From NCBI GenBank assembly GCA_942159475.1, contig OW804102.1, positions 28,464,873 through 28,528,872 on the forward strand: a stretch of 64,000 nucleotides of DNA. Reading direction: 5' to 3'. Under the pieces are notes generated by a model, which did not search any database, was not told the origin of the DNA, and saw only the letters and a program-made list of their open reading frames with translations. The first letter of the stretch is position 1. Every line of letters begins with the position of its first letter. The position numbers were made by a program, and so were the translations under genes. Positions 42,751 to 55,487 of this stretch are shown piece after piece. Source of the stretch: Sthenelais limicola. Its lineage: Eukaryota; Annelida; Polychaeta; Phyllodocida; Sigalionidae.

Positions 42751-43980
42751 ATTTTAGCAAATTAGCCAGAAAAGTGCTGATGAACCTTTGTACTCAAAGA
42801 TGCCCCTAGGAGTATTGAGAGTGATGTTTAGGTGGATTTTGCCTAGTCTAACATTTAATATGGTTGAATCAAGGGCGGGAAAGCTGAGAGGGAGGCAGTT
42901 TATGATCTTACCTAGGAAATAGAGATAGAGAAGAAGGAAGAGAGAGACAGAGAAAAGAGACAGAAAGGCACTTTATGGTCATACCCAGGACCAACGAGGA
43001 AGGGGGGGGGGCTGTCTAGAAACGAAGGGTGACCATGGTTGTCTTTTTTTATTATCATTTTTATCATCATTATTACACTTCAGGCCAATAAGATATTTAA
43101 TACAGAAATTACAGGAGAAAGACACGCACCGTCAAGGACGTTTTCAGACGCTGCCTTTTAAAACAATAAATATAGTTGCAACTACATGCTAATGAACACA
43201 TAAATTATATGTAGACAGAATGAAATAAGATAATTATTAAGATACAAATACAATCCAATGCCTCTATTTCATTATTTTAAAGCTGCACTCTCGGTCAAAA
43301 ACTAAACATTTTCTACTTTCTGTTCCATTCTTTTCCAAGCCATCTAAAAGACATTTTGATCAATACTTTGGAAGATTTTGTTTAGTTGTTTTCACTATTT
43401 AAAGAGCTTTTGAAACGTCCTCTTTTTGAACTTGGTGGACCCGCCCGAATCTTTTCACACGATGAATTCACTTAATATCACTCATCGGCGGCAGTTTTTC
43501 CTCAGTGATTAGACTTCAAATTATTGCATGAACATACAACAACAGCAGAATATTGATACATACAATCCTATAAATCATAAAATGAGTAAATTTGGTAAGA
43601 TTTGTTTTGTCTTATTAGCTGAGAATGCAGCTTGAATGCTTTAATTTCTTAAAGACCATCTGCAAGGTATCGATGGAATTGTATCCATTCTTTTTCAGGA
43701 AGACATAATTGTGGTTGATTTCAGTTTATATTTATTTTTCTATGAAAATAAATGACTGATAATAAATAAATAAATGATTTTCCTGTCCAAAGTTTGATGG
43801 AGGGGGTTGAATGGGCTGCACCTGCACCTGGGGTTGTATGGGCTGCACCTGCCCACATGACCCACCTTGACGGTTTGTGCCCCACCCATCCGTCGTTAAT
43901 ACCGCGGGGCATCAGAAGGAGCAAGGTGGTACCGAGGGGGTATCTTGCATTCCCTACACTACTGCTGTATGTGCAGGCGT
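42751..43980. other. No recognised gene
   Basis: Purine-rich GAGAGAGACAG tract near 42900-42960, the repeat paired with 35.4 kb, then a GGCTGCACCTGC duplication at about 43814-43850. I see nothing else. Confidence 0.5.
43430..43635. repeat. Dispersed repeat paired with 35370-35935
   Basis: TTCAAATTATTGCATGAACA and ACAACAGCAGAATATTGATA align with about 35815-35860. AGATTTGTTTTGTCTTATTA follows. Confidence 0.5.
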
Positions 43981-44222
43981 ATGGCGGTCAAGTCAGCAGA
44001 AAATGTACACTCGTCAGCTCTACACATTTGAGTAAATTCTGCTAAATTAGACAGAAAAATTATGAGTACTTGGTATATTCGAGTATATTTGATATTGGGT
44101 TGATTCAAAACATCTGTTCGGTTATGTTGAACTGTATTTTCATCCTAATTTTTGCCTTTAATCTGGGTTATTTGAGAGGATTGGTGAAGGCGAATTGTAC
44201 ATTTTCTGACAATCTGACCCAT
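43981..44222 (+). mobile_element. M1 MITE copy 16
   Basis: GGCGGTCAAGTCAGCAGAAA to TTTTCTGACAATCTGACCCA. Confidence 0.78.
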
Positions 44223-44309
44223 GCAATTATTGAGACCACCAACTGAAATCCATTATTTCTACTCTCCTACCACTGCATGTGTCCACCAAAAAGTTGTATC
44301 CTCAGTCAA

Positions 44310-44380
44310 CTCAATTCTGTTTTACTGTTAATCGTGTCTTGAGATGCTGGATAAATAAAATCTTAAAAAAAAAAAAAATT
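44310..44380 (+). mobile_element. Possible retroelement 3' end with poly(A)
   Basis: GAGATGCTGGATAAATAAAA followed by a ~14-base A run resembles the tail of a plus-oriented non-LTR element or a processed transcript. No coding part is seen upstream. Confidence 0.35.
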
Positions 44381-44966
44381 CAAAACATTCTGTATTTGTA
44401 TCTAAGGGCGTTATACAAATAGGAGCCATACATCTAAATATGAATCCAGTTTTCCAGTTTTCCAGTCCTTAACTACTGTATATGTGTCAGAATTAAAAGA
44501 AATCAAGCTAGGTTTATTAATTATAGCTAGAGTCTGGGAAACAGAATTTTGGCTATTGTTTTTCCAAGGTCTATTACTATGGGGTTTAAAGAGAGTACCA
44601 GTTGTAAAATGATAGAATAATATAACAAAATGTCACTAACTTACTTCACTAGCTAAAATTTAAATATCTATATTTAGTATATGACAAGTACATTTCATAA
44701 CATTTCCATAATGAATGACTCTTCTTAGTTTGACTTGTTGTTTTTTTTTATTTTTTTTTTGTTTTCGTATTTATTGACATAGAAATTTCGCTACTGCGAT
44801 ACGTTTCATTCAATGTCCCTTTTTAGTCTATAGACTTTTGAGTGGACCATACTTGCAATTCTTGGAGAATGATGACTAATATAGTTGTGTATAAATTAGC
44901 TTCCCAACCTTGTATTCCTTACCTGCATTAATTAACTTCCCTAACATCATGGGATATTGAGGCTAC

Positions 44967-45170
44967 AAGGGTGAAATCGCCGGGAAATATACAATTCGCC
45001 TCCACCAATCCTCTCAAACAATCTAGATTTAAGACAAAAGTGTGGGTCGAGATACCGTTCAATACAAACGTTTGAATCAAGGGAATATCATATATATTCA
45101 GATATACCTAGTATTGACCATTTCTCAGTCTAATTGACTAAATGTGTAGATCAGGCGAATTGTACATTTC
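44967..45170 (-). mobile_element. M1 MITE copy 17, slightly shortened
   Basis: GGGTGAAATCGCCGGGAAAT, then CAATTCGCCTCCACCAATCC, to GGCGAATTGTACATTTC. The last ~20 bases are lost. Confidence 0.75.
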
Positions 45171-45267
45171 CATATATTAAATCTTTGATCGTTGGTATAT
45201 TAGTATTTGGAGATGTTCAAATGGCATTCTCTGGCAATGCAATGATTGTTAAACTGTGTAGACAAAT

Positions 45268-45300
45268 TTGAATTTGAATTTGAAAAACATTTTTATTGAT
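45268..45300 (-). mobile_element. Retroelement 3' tail, (TTCAAA)n
   Basis: AAATTTGAATTTGAATTTGA is followed by AAAACATTTTTATTGATC. This is the same arrangement as at 2783 (microsatellite, then AAAACATTTATTATTGA). Confidence 0.4.
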
Positions 45301-45565
45301 CAAGGATCGCGGTTGAAGAAGAGTCCAGCGGACGGGAGGTTTTCGGTCTCTTCTTTTGATTTTTACAAATGTGGTATAGGCAAGAAACAGTACCAACTCA
45401 GTCATAGACTGTTAGTTGGCTTCTTGCAATAGTTTACAGTTTAATGAAGAATTTTTTTAAAAATAAATAGCTTGGAGCCATGAACTCAAACGTTTAGGTC
45501 AAACTCCTATAATAATCTCCACACTCTAGCAGTCAGACAGGCTAGACGGGTGTGGGCTGAGAATT

Positions 45566-45677
45566 AAGGGCCTAGTCCACCAAACCGATTCTCATGTGAT
45601 TTTGCGCCGCAGAGGACTCTTTTGCACTAGATTATGTGAGAATCGCATGAGAATCGGCTCAGTGGACTATAGGCCCT
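45566..45677. mobile_element. Palindromic MITE (M4) copy 2
   Basis: AGGGCCTAGTCCACCAAACC to CATGAGAATCGGCTCAGTGG and GCCCT. The asymmetric middle CGCCGCAGAGGACTCTTTTG is shared with the other copies. Confidence 0.78.
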
Positions 45678-46199
45678 GTAGACTAGAAACTTCCAATAAT
45701 GTTTCTTCATGTGAACACTTATGTGAAGCTATGTGCTTGTGAACATGGAGACTACGAGGGCTGAATGTGTATCTACTGCCTTGATAAACCCTCTCCGATT
45801 ACATCAAATTAATATAAACTGTTTCACAAGCTGATAAATACAGCCAGATACTGTACAAAAACCATTAACCTTTAGCCAAGGCCCGAGGTTAACAGGGCCC
45901 ACATCCATTACCATTTACTTGCTCCTATATAGTAATGATCTGGGGAAGAATTAATGGAAATTAATGGAGTGTTGAATCTAGGAAAGGGAATCGGAGTAAC
46001 TCTTCAGCATCTTTGAAACTATATGTAATTGTGTTAAATTATAAGTGAAGAGTTTGAATTAAGACAAATAAACGAGTTAAGAGGACTTATAGGACTTACC
46101 AGTGAAGGCAAATAAAGCTTTGGTTTCGTTATTAATAAATAATAAGCTCCAAAGCCTTCAAGTCTATTTTATCATATATGAATAATTAAATTAGAAACT

Positions 46200-46285
46200 T
46201 TCATTATTGACATTATTGTCGCTGTAAGAAAGCATTTCTCCAGCTAAGGGAGGTTTACAACCTTTCTTATTTTCCTTACTACATA
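46200..46285 (-). repeat. Dispersed repeat shared with 2813-2890
   Basis: TTATTGACATTATTGTCGCT, then GCATTTCTCCAGCTAAGGGA, align with the 2.8-kb fragment. Probably the same retroelement 3'UTR. Confidence 0.45.
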
Positions 46286-46516
46286 TTCCCGCAGTGAACA
46301 TTACAAATAATAAACTAGAAGAGATGAAACGTAATTTTTAAGTACTAACATAGAGGAATCAATGAATCAGTAGGAAACCTGGTACCGGTAGTGGAAAATG
46401 GTCGAAGTTCTGTTTATTTTTTGTTTTTCTCTCTAACATTTAAGCGAATATGTTTAATTCATGAAGAGGGGATAGACCACAGGCTACAGAATAAAAACTG
46501 CAACTTTGATTTATAT

Positions 46517-46814
46517 ATGGGTCAGATCTTCAGAAAATGTACAATCGGCAGATCTACACATTTGGTAAATGTTGCTTGATTAGGCTAGCATTGCACGCCT
46601 GCTAATGCGCCTTCATTATAAGCCAGCAGAGGGCGACAGAGGGTAGGAAAACGATAAATACTAGGTATATTTGAATATATTTAGTATGGCGTTGATCCAA
46701 AATATCTGTCCAGTTTATATTGAGCTGTATTTTGATCCTCCTTTTTGCCTTCAGGGGCATTATTTGAGAGGATTTGTAACAGACAATTGTACACTTTCTA
46801 ACGATCTGACCCGT
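46517..46814 (+). mobile_element. M1 MITE copy 18 with ~60-bp internal insertion
   Basis: The termini ATGGGTCAGATCTTCAGAAA and TTTCTAACGATCTGACCCGT are intact. Between GATTAGGCT and GGAAAACGATAAATACTAGG there is extra sequence including AAGCCAGCAGAGGGCGACAG. Confidence 0.78.
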
Positions 46815-48914
46815 ATATCTGTAAACAAAGAAGAGAAGATGTAATTAACTGACCCATAAGGCCAACCCTACAACTACCCTGACAATGAATTCCTTCATCC
46901 TTTCCTCTGATACATCGCCTGATGCACTATATTGACGGTTAACTTGCTGAAGGACAGGCTAAAGGAAATTACTAGACCTTCTTGCCCCTTCTCTCTCCCT
47001 TATTAACCTACCAGCGAGGCTTAGTTATACTACTGCTCGGGTGGATAGCCACTCGATCCCTCCCCAGGAGATACCTTGCAGCCAAAGGTCGCCTAAAATC
47101 TAAGTGAATTTATTGCATGACAATAACTATTACCATTAGAATCTGACCTTTTTACTAAGGTGACAAATGGTAAATGGTCGAAGTCAGTGTCCAGTTAGAC
47201 AAGTTTGTGCCGGTTCTGTGGTCGCTAGCACCGATACAAACTAGATTTAATCATTGTTTTCATTCAGATGTTGCTAAAACACTTGGGGACCATGTTAAAG
47301 GGCTTCATAGAGAGTTTGAAATACTCCAGTTGGTATTATTCATTGAAACGCTAATAATTATATGATCTAAACTTGATTGTAAATGCATGCAACAGATACG
47401 TGCATTGAGAATGATGAAGGAAATCAACAGGATTGTATTCTGGTTATGCCATCTGTTAACGCTCTAAGTTCATAACATTGTGTAATATATTAGTTAAATT
47501 GTACAATCACGTTTAAAAAGAAATACATAAGTATCTACAGTATGTAAGATTAACACATTCAAGTCAAGTTGCCTAGAACTACTATATTATTGTATTTTAT
47601 GTTATTATTCTTATTCTAATGTATCAAACATGAGAATATATTTGTAATTAATTTTTTTAGGCTTCCGTGGAAGGACCCGTGCTTGTACAGAAATGGCTGC
47701 CTATTTCCTTGTTGACTAATGTCATGATATGTCGGATAAAGGAAATTCTCAATTGAATGTAAATGATATTCTCTAAAAGGCAATTTCAGTCACATTCCAT
47801 ACCTAATTATTATACCAAATGGCACGTTGGAGGTTTGTAACGACAAAGACCATTGAGAGAAACATGCACATGAATCGTGTCCAGATGAGACCACGCCTTT
47901 AACCAATCAGATTCTGTGATTTAGGTCACGTGACCATGATAAGGCTGTAGGCATATGTGAGCTCCATGCAGTGGGCAGAAAACTCCCCCAAGGGGGCACT
48001 ACAGTTACTGAACACGCAGGTAATAGTAAGTTAAACCCTACGTAGCTAATCAATGTTCACCAATCATCGGCTTAACAATCTTCTTAAATTGATATCTTAA
48101 TTTGATGTCACCAATAAAGTATAGTCAGAAAAATGTTACCGAATTACATAATACGGATTACAAACCTTTACAGCATGATATTAAGGCTTTGGGGGGAAAC
48201 AATCAATGGCGTACACTTAGACGAAAATCCATTCAATTCTATTCAATATATTGTGTATTTGTACCTAAAACGTTGTACACAAATGAGGCATAAATCTGAT
48301 AGAGGAAATACTGGGTGTCCCAGTATGCTTCAATCCTACGAGAAAAAGAAAAGAAATTATCTAAATTCGTCACAACGATATTCATCAAATTGCTTGAGAA
48401 TTAAGTACAGAATATTTCTTTAGAGTCCTGACTTCTTGAATCAAAATTTCTAAATCTTCAACCTTCTATGCATGCTTCTAGAGCTGTATACTAGTTACAG
48501 GCTAGTACATTCTCACTTCAGCTCAGTCAAAAATAGAGAGGCACAACGGGAAAACAATGTAAAGGTTTAGATTGAAGGCCAAATCCAATAACAGGGACAG
48601 AGGCTGGCCAGCTGAAGCCACACTGAGAGCCACTTTGGAAGCCATGTCTAAAACTGGAGAGGCAAATCCATATAAATACTTCCTCTCCACCCAACACATT
48701 TACCCACTCCCTCTACAGGAAACTTATTGAACTACATGTCATAGCGCCCTCTATATTAGATCTGCTTAAAATAGAAGACAAGAGGTTGGCAGTTGTAATA
48801 TGTTCTTGTATCGATTCGCATATTTATATAGAAAGGTAGTTGTTGGTCGAGCAAGTACTCTAAAAGGAGCGGAGGTGGGATGGGTGAGGGGTGCTTGCTT
48901 GATGCATTCCTCCT
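46815..48914. other. No recognised gene; one promoter-like cluster
   Basis: There are short open frames without family resemblance. The motif cluster is at 47903-47935. A GC-richer stretch at 48550-48720 shows no frame worth calling. Confidence 0.45.
47903..47935. promoter_or_regulatory. CCAAT box plus GGTCACGTGACC E-box
   Basis: AACCAATCAG is followed by the perfect palindrome GGTCACGTGACC, which contains the USF/TFE-type GTCACGTGAC core. No adjoining exon is recognised. Confidence 0.3.
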
Positions 48915-49155
48915 ATGTGAGTGAAATCACCAGAAAATGTACATTTCACCTTTGCCAATCCTCTAAAATAATCCAAATTTCAGACGAAGGTGAGGTTCCA
49001 AATACAGTTCAACATAAACGAACAGATTGTTTGAATCAAGGAAATATCAAATATATTCAGATATACCTAGTATTGACCATTTTTCAATCTAATTTAGCAG
49101 AATTTGCTAAATGTGTAGGTTTGCCTACTGTACATTTTCTGAAAATCTGACCCAT
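48915..49155 (-). mobile_element. M1 MITE copy 19
   Basis: ATGTGAGTGAAATCACCAGA to CTGAAAATCTGACCCAT. The interior has AACAGATTGTTTGAATCAAG. Confidence 0.8.
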
Positions 49156-49528
49156 ATAGTTTTGTATTTGAAAGAAATGTTATTACGTGTAAGAATCGAT
49201 GATGGACTACTCTTATAGCAAGCTGATATAGTTAAGAGTAATTGTATTCGGTATAATAGAATAGAATCGCTATAGTATAGTTGATCATACGTTATTTAGG
49301 TAAAGTGTCATTTAATACATGACATTTTCGGGTATTCAAGTTTAAATGTTACCAATGGTACCAGAACTTTAAGCAAATTGCACTAAGTCATCTTTAACTG
49401 TAGAATACACTTATATTATTCCGATTTACTCGTTCGCCATTAAATATGTAATATACTCATTTCTCTGTAACACTTCACAAATGTGTTCAGCAATAAAAAC
49501 CGTGTTGACAGATAGGCGAGGCATTATA

Positions 49529-49767
49529 AGAGTCAAATCACCAGAAAATGTACAATTCGCCTTCACCAATCCTCTCAAATAATCCAAATTTGAGACAAAG
49601 CTGTGGTTCAAAATTCAGTTCAACATAAACAAACAGATTGTTTGAATCAAGGCAATACCAAATATATTCATATATACCTAGTATTGACCATTTTTCAGTT
49701 TAATTTAACAGAATTTACTAAATCTATATGTCTGCCAATTGTACATCTTCTATAGATCTGACCCACA
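49529..49767 (-). mobile_element. M1 MITE copy 20
   Basis: AGAGTCAAATCACCAGAAAA to CTTCTATAGATCTGACCCAC. Confidence 0.8.
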
Positions 49768-50152
49768 TGCATCTCCTAACTGAATTTTATGCTGGCAATC
49801 GCTCCTATCCTCGTTCTCTCAGTCTTGTATCAACAAACAATCATTTTTCCAGTCCTTTGAAGGCGTGCGCACTTCACGCTCATTAAATCCTCCATTTTAA
49901 TGGCGCATTTCCCCTCAGAGCTACTTGAGAAGCGACTGAATAATAAATATTCATAACTAGAGAGATTTGTCTTGTGGAACAAAGTGTCATTCTTGGCAAA
50001 TCTTCATTATTCCTCTGAGTTGATGATCTGCATTTCAATGTTGCCGCAGTCTGACATATTGCCCCTTTATTACCAGCGGCAGGAATATTCATCAGCTTCT
50101 CTGTATTCCCCCTTAATGCACAATATATACCACTGCATATATATTGTATATG

Positions 50153-50562
50153 TGATGTCTTTCAGGGAATGGGTCACAAGTCGTAGAATTGTTATTTTTC
50201 AAGTGTTTTATTCACAACAGGATGTATTTGTTGGAATGTTTTTATTATTGAGGTGCTTAACGCTTTTTGTAGCATGAATGCATGTACGAAATTTCAGGAC
50301 AGTCTATCAAATATATTCATGCACTTCGAGGGTTACTATATAGAGTTTATTTGGTTACTTTACTTGTTAATGCCCACCCAGAAATAGCGCAAACTTTCTT
50401 TTTAAAATAAAAATATCAAACATAAAATATAAAATTACTTATTATATGTTCTTCATGTTTACCATCATTGGAATCGAACTTGATCTCATCTTTTCAATTA
50501 TAATAATATCTCAAAATCGATTATTGGTGACTTGTGACTCATTTTCCCCAAATATATCACAT
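50153..50562 (-). mobile_element. M3 MITE copy
   Basis: GATGTCTTTCAGGGAATGGG, then TCACAAGTCGTAGAATTG, to GACTTGTGACTCATTTTCCC and ATATCAC. About 410 bp. Confidence 0.75.
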
Positions 50563-50569
50563 ATGCAAA

Positions 50570-51060
50570 ATAATACCTGCTCCCTCTAGCGTTAAGCATT
50601 TCTACAGAGCATGTATTGAAGGCATTGGCGTCGATCGGACCAGCATCTTTATTGTGGCATTTAAAGACGGTTACGGCTTGTACAATAGGTTTAAGGGGCT
50701 ATGTCAAATCTATATTTTTTTATCTACAGGAACAGGTAGCGAACAACATGGATTTACCGCTTTAATCCCTGGAATGATCTGTTTGTTTGCTAGACGAATC
50801 ATGGCCCATGCGAAAACCATTTTCGCCAAAAATAAACACAAGCTTACGACCGCCACCCATACCTCAATATATAAAAGAGAACCTATATATCTCCAAACCC
50901 TATCCAACAGACTTTTCTCCCTTAATTCGATCTTAGACTCTCTAATTCTTTCACCAATCGAAAGGGAATTGCATCAATAACTACATGTGTGAGTTTAAAA
51001 TAAATCTGAGTCCCAGAGGTGAAGATATTAGTGAAATTAAAAAATAAAATTACTAAAAAA
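50570..51060. other. No gene called
   Basis: A 148-codon plus-strand frame covers 50534-50980, but it starts inside the M3 terminus, lacks any family motif and has no splice or promoter context. I treat it as chance. Confidence 0.4.
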
Positions 51061-51080
51061 TGAGACCAATGTAAAATTGC

Positions 51081-51150
51081 TGGCCGCTCTGGGATTTGAA
51101 CGCCCAATGTGCTGAGTGTGAGTCCAGTATCTTAACACTAGACTATAGAC
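51081..51150 (-). mobile_element. tRNA-derived SINE head or tRNA pseudogene (Val-like)
   Basis: The minus strand reads TAGTCTAGTGTTAAGATACT (A-box-like), then GGACTCACACTC (CAC anticodon context) and GGGCGTTCAAATCCC (B box). The 3' acceptor side AGAGCGGCCA has no complementary 5' side, so it is not an intact tRNA. Confidence 0.5.
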
Positions 51151-51159
51151 TGGTTGTAT

Positions 51160-52250
51160 GGACATGCATATAACCAATAGACATATGCCAACCATTGATG
51201 TATCACATTTTAGCTTTACTTTAATCTGCCATTCTCCTCATGGTAAATGAGGAGAATGGGGAAAAAAAATTATCTATGAAGTTCCCTGTGTTGGTCGCAG
51301 GTGATTTAAGGATTCAAATTATCATAAGAGTATATCTTGCATCTGCAATATAGTTCTATGATATGCCAATGGAGGGCTTCTTGCACTGCACGCTTCTCTG
51401 GATAGACAGTATTTTTATTTACTTTTATTATTCAACTTTTTGTATACAGCAAGACAACATTTTGTCAAACCCAGTGCTTACGGGGTCGACCATACTATTC
51501 TGCCTGTCTATTGTCCATTGTACTATATCCCATTGGAAAGCAATATATTTTATAATTATTAAATGAAGTACACATTTAAATAAATATGTACTATTGTTCT
51601 AGGCCATTGAAACCAACGAGTTAATTAAAGTATAGGAGAGATCATTTCTAGAATAGTCCAAAATAAAACATTTCTATAGATTTGGCTCGTTTTCTCTTTA
51701 AACCATTCAATTTACAGTTTCATGCTGACAGGACCAAACGGCTGAAAGCAGTTATTGTATTACGTTCATTGATTGGTAGCCCTCTGCATTAAGATGGTCA
51801 ATCTTTGACGATATTAATCGCAGATTTATTAACTCTGTACAGTTCGCATACTACTGGAAAGAAATATTGGAAAGGTTTGAATACCTGACACTATGTCATC
51901 ACGGAAATCAGCGAAAATAAAATCAATTTAAACTGAAACTGAAACTTTTCTTTTTGTGTTGAGGCTATTTTCACTTGACTCGGAACTAATTAACTTCTCA
52001 AAACTAACTACACTCCTTATTTGCAAAGCTTCTGAGGGACAGAGAACAGTAAAAGGTGGCCATATGTACAGGTGGTTCCTGTTCAAAAGCGCACTGGCCT
52101 TTTCTCCTGTGATTGAAGTGCCCCAGGGCATGCTGAATTAGTCAATAGATAAAGACAGACCAGCAGGACAAAGACAGCCCAACAAACAGGGTGTAAATTA
52201 GTGTTAACCAAAGGTACGAGCCTGAGAGTAACAAGGGGTCTAAAAGGCCT
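51160..52250. other. No recognised gene
   Basis: AT-rich sequence with short frames only. A small inverted repeat, ATTCTCCTCATGGTAAATGA and GGAGAATGG, lies near 51231-51260. Confidence 0.5.
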
Positions 52251-52252
52251 AG

Positions 52253-52353
52253 TCCACTCAGCCGATTCTCACGCGATTCTCACAGAACTTAGTGCAAAAG
52301 AGTCCTCTGCGGCGCAAAATCGCATGAGAATCGGTTTAGTGGACTAGGCCCTT
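52253..52353. mobile_element. Palindromic MITE (M4) copy 3
   Basis: AAAGGCCTAGTCCACTCAGC to GAATCGGTTTAGTGGACTAG and GCCCTTT. The middle is inverted relative to copy 2. Confidence 0.78.
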
Positions 52354-53039
52354 TACGGTGCCAAGTCCTGCTGGAGGTTTGGTAAATGTTAGAGAGGCTG
52401 TGATTGGAGGAATAATACTGTCATTAGCCATTATCTGATTGGCCAAAAGAGGAAGCACTGATTACTTAAATACATAATAAAGGAGTGGTTTTAAGTCAAT
52501 CTACCAAATTTTAAAAAGAAATATGATTTGCAAATTTAGAGTAGAATACAATTCTATTTAAATAGATGCTCGCTTAGTATGTAAGGTATCTATCACATGC
52601 TATCTGTATCTAAGGTCTTATCTCTCTACAAAGTCAAGCTAGAAAAAGTTGCTATTTCGTATTTTATTATTCAAATGAATTTAATAAGTCAATTGTACTA
52701 TCGAATACTGTTTACAATTTCGACATGTTTATGCTTTCTCAGATATATCCCAACACCTGTGCTTCATCCCAAATTCCTTTATAACTCGCCTGAAAATATA
52801 TATAACTTTGTGGCTTTCCTATTCTAACAATATATGCGTCTTTCTAACTCTATAAACATGAACTTAGACTCCCCCTTACGGTCTACACCATCACTCTAGC
52901 GGCTACAAATGTATGCATTGTTTCCCCGGAGGACCCTTCACATCCCATCTATAAACATAAGAAATGTTATCTGATGTAATGAACACACTGGTATTTTTCT
53001 GAATATACGTGACACAAACAAAGGTTTTGGCCCCTCCAG

Positions 53040-53300
53040 TCCTGAAGCCAGTCAGTCCGTCACATTTAATCTTTGCTAAGCCAGCAAGTCTGAAATCTCC
53101 CGCCGCTCCGGCCCGGATCTTGTGTGATGTCCCCCTAGAAAAGACAGATCACCCACACCCGCCATGTTTGCTCTCTTTACTTGTCTCGCGGCCACGAGAC
53201 TTGGCGTTGCTATGGTGACTGTGTTGTTCTATTGACCAATAGGGAAGTCCGCGAGGAGGGCGAGGTTGTGAAGGACCGGCGATGAATTGTTTCTTCTTTC
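53040..53300 (-). promoter_or_regulatory. GC-rich promoter-like region with X-box, CCAAT and AACATGGCGG
   Basis: This is the most GC-rich nonrepetitive patch of the right half. On the minus strand: ATTGG (53240-53236), then GTCACCATAGCAAC (53219-53206), a full match to the RFX X-box GTNRCCNNRGYAAC, then AACATGGCGG at about 53168. That ATG opens a 29-codon frame (MAGVGDLSFLGGHHTRSGPE..) to a stop at 53078-53076. The spacing of CCAAT, X-box and ATGGCGG suits a TATA-less animal promoter. No following exon is recognised; it could even serve a distant 5'UTR exon of copy A. Confidence 0.4.
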
Positions 53301-53584
53301 TTCTTTGTCTTGTTGTGCCTCGGATGGAAGGCTCTTGTGAAGTTGCTTCGCGTACTACTAAGATCAAGTTACCAAACGTGATTTGAGAGTGGAAATATAG
53401 TGATCAATGGTAAGAGTAGTAGGGAAGGAATAGAGCTGCCTTCTGGGTCTGGAAGTTTACGCTTTGGTGTACACAGTCCTATGTAGTGCTACATAAATAC
53501 TGAAAGTGAGATCTGATCAATAGAATGCTTATTTCTTATCTATTCATCACATATATAGACAGAATTGTCTGAGGGCTATGCCAG

Positions 53585-53675
53585 AGGTGGTTATCTCCCG
53601 TGGGCGTAGCAATTTCGTAAGGGTGAGTCAGCACCCGACAAAATTGCGTAACCCAAGGGAGATAACCACCTCTTA
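53585..53675. repeat. Foldback, ~90 bp
   Basis: AGAGGTGGTTATCTCCC is mirrored by GGGAGATAACCACCTCT. Inner arms GTAGCAATTTCGTAAGGGTG and CACCCGACAAAATTGCGTAA also pair imperfectly. It is probably a small MITE. Confidence 0.75.
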
Positions 53676-53679
53676 CACT

Positions 53680-55090
53680 GCCTGAAGTCAGTTTTGTATT
53701 TATTATACCTCACCCAAAGTATTTGGTGAAAAAGTAAGTGAAAATTTGATGGAAATTAAGGTCGGAAAACAAGCACTGTTCGTTGCTCTGCCTGTTTACT
53801 TTTTTACTTCCGGTCTACCACACTCATTTCTGGCTCTATTTTTCCAATGATTGTTACACCTTAATGTGCAATTAATTCGCACTTTTACAGCTGCTTCTCA
53901 CTATTATTGTTATTTTATCATTTCTTACTTTGTATAGCATATTATTTTCCACAAAAATATTTATTTAAATACAGAAAATAAGGATATAAACATGGGACTA
54001 TTTTTCCAATTAACCTCCGCCAGAGGTAGATATGATATGTGAATATCTCCCAGAGGGTGATATGACTTTCCAATGCTGTAGCCAATGGCTGTCCATACCA
54101 CCCCACCAAGAGGTATAATATATATGTATACCTATACTAGCTTACTAGATTTTCATTTTTCAATACATATCATGTTACCTGGATGGCATTCCCGACTGAC
54201 CAGGTGCAGGTCCCATTGGCTGACCCACAACTGTCCAATCACAGGTAGGGCTAATGAGGTAGTGTTCATTAGCCCCCATACAAGGGACTGTCACAGCATT
54301 GTGTTACAGTTACCTGCCTAATAACACCACTTTATATACCTGCACCAGGAATAAATTACATATATTTAAACTTCATTACTTTGTCTTGTATTACCTCATT
54401 GTTACTGTGATATAATTTTGCTTCAACTGTTCTAATTCATGGCATTTTAATTTCTGCATATTGGTGCTCTTATATCGATAATACATCTTTAAAGATTGAT
54501 ATGATTAACATTTTTTCCAATCTATAGAAAATGTATACATATACGGGGATGTGTATAATAAGTTTGCTAGTGCCCTGGGCAGCGAATTCATTCCCGATCT
54601 TATAATTCATCTGTACCTGTAGCTCGATGGACATTTCTATAGCTTGTATGGCCATCTTGTCTGTCTGATGAGATTAATAATACCTCCTTTGGGTAAAACT
54701 GTATTTTAATATCCTAAAAATATCTTTAAATACAATAATATGCAGAACTGAATGGATAACTTATCCTCTTTTTAAAGCTGTTATTATGACAATTGACAAT
54801 CTTACAGAATTTACTCATATAATGACTTCTAGGCCTGATGTTATCAATACTCTGCTGTTGTTCTATGTTTATACAAGGCACAATCCTTCAGCAACCTTGG
54901 TGAAAAACTTCTAGATGCATCGGAAAATAACGAAACAAGAAGTAGAAATTAAGCTGTCCTTTCTTTTTATTTAGATTTTTTATATCTTTATTGACCATAC
55001 ATTGTCAAGGATGAAAAACTTAGTAATTAACCAATAGGTCACTAGGTATTTGTCAGCATGGAACCGGCATGGAATAGAGATGGATTAAAT
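53680..55090. other. No confident gene; one weak exon-like string
   Basis: On the minus strand CTCATCAGACAG then MAIQAIEMSIELQ and GTACAG (about 54660-54612) has acceptor and donor dinucleotides, but the donor is poor and the peptide matches nothing I know. The rest is AT-rich. Confidence 0.35.
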
Positions 55091-55092
55091 GT

Positions 55093-55487
55093 GATGTGTT
55101 AGAGGAAAATGAGTCATTAGGCACAAAATCAGATATATTCGTATATGAAAATATGACATCAATTTGCTTCTAACTATAGTAAACATTAGGATATCTAATG
55201 AGTATGTCCATATTTTAAGTTTGATATTTTTACTTTTGAAAAAAAAAGTGTCCACTATTTCTGGGTGGACATTTACTAGTAAAATTGCTAAATATACTCT
55301 AAAGGATGACTTTAGGAATACAAGAATATATTTAATACACAGTCTTGGAAGTTAGTAAATGCATTCATACGACCTGAACGGACACAAACTCCAAAGATGG
55401 GAACATTCGTACAAAGAGTTCTCGTGAATAAAACACATTGAAAAATAACAATTTTGCGACTTGTGACTTATGTTACTGAAACACATC
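55093..55487 (+). mobile_element. M3 MITE copy
   Basis: GATGTGTTAGAGGAAAATGA to GCGACTTGTGACTTATGTTA and ACACATC. It is about 395 bp and one of the clearest copies. Confidence 0.8.

Noticed and set aside
50534..50980. 148-codon plus-strand frame
   Set aside because: It starts inside an M3 MITE end, has no family motif, no promoter and no splice context. The opposite frame with a hydrophobic segment is equally unsupported.
51081..51150. Functional tRNA gene (Val-CAC-like)
   Set aside because: The acceptor stem does not pair and the A box is imperfect, so a SINE head or pseudogene fits better.
54612..54660. Minus-strand exon MAIQAIEMSIELQ
   Set aside because: The donor GTACAG is poor, the peptide is short and unrecognised, and no partner exon was found.
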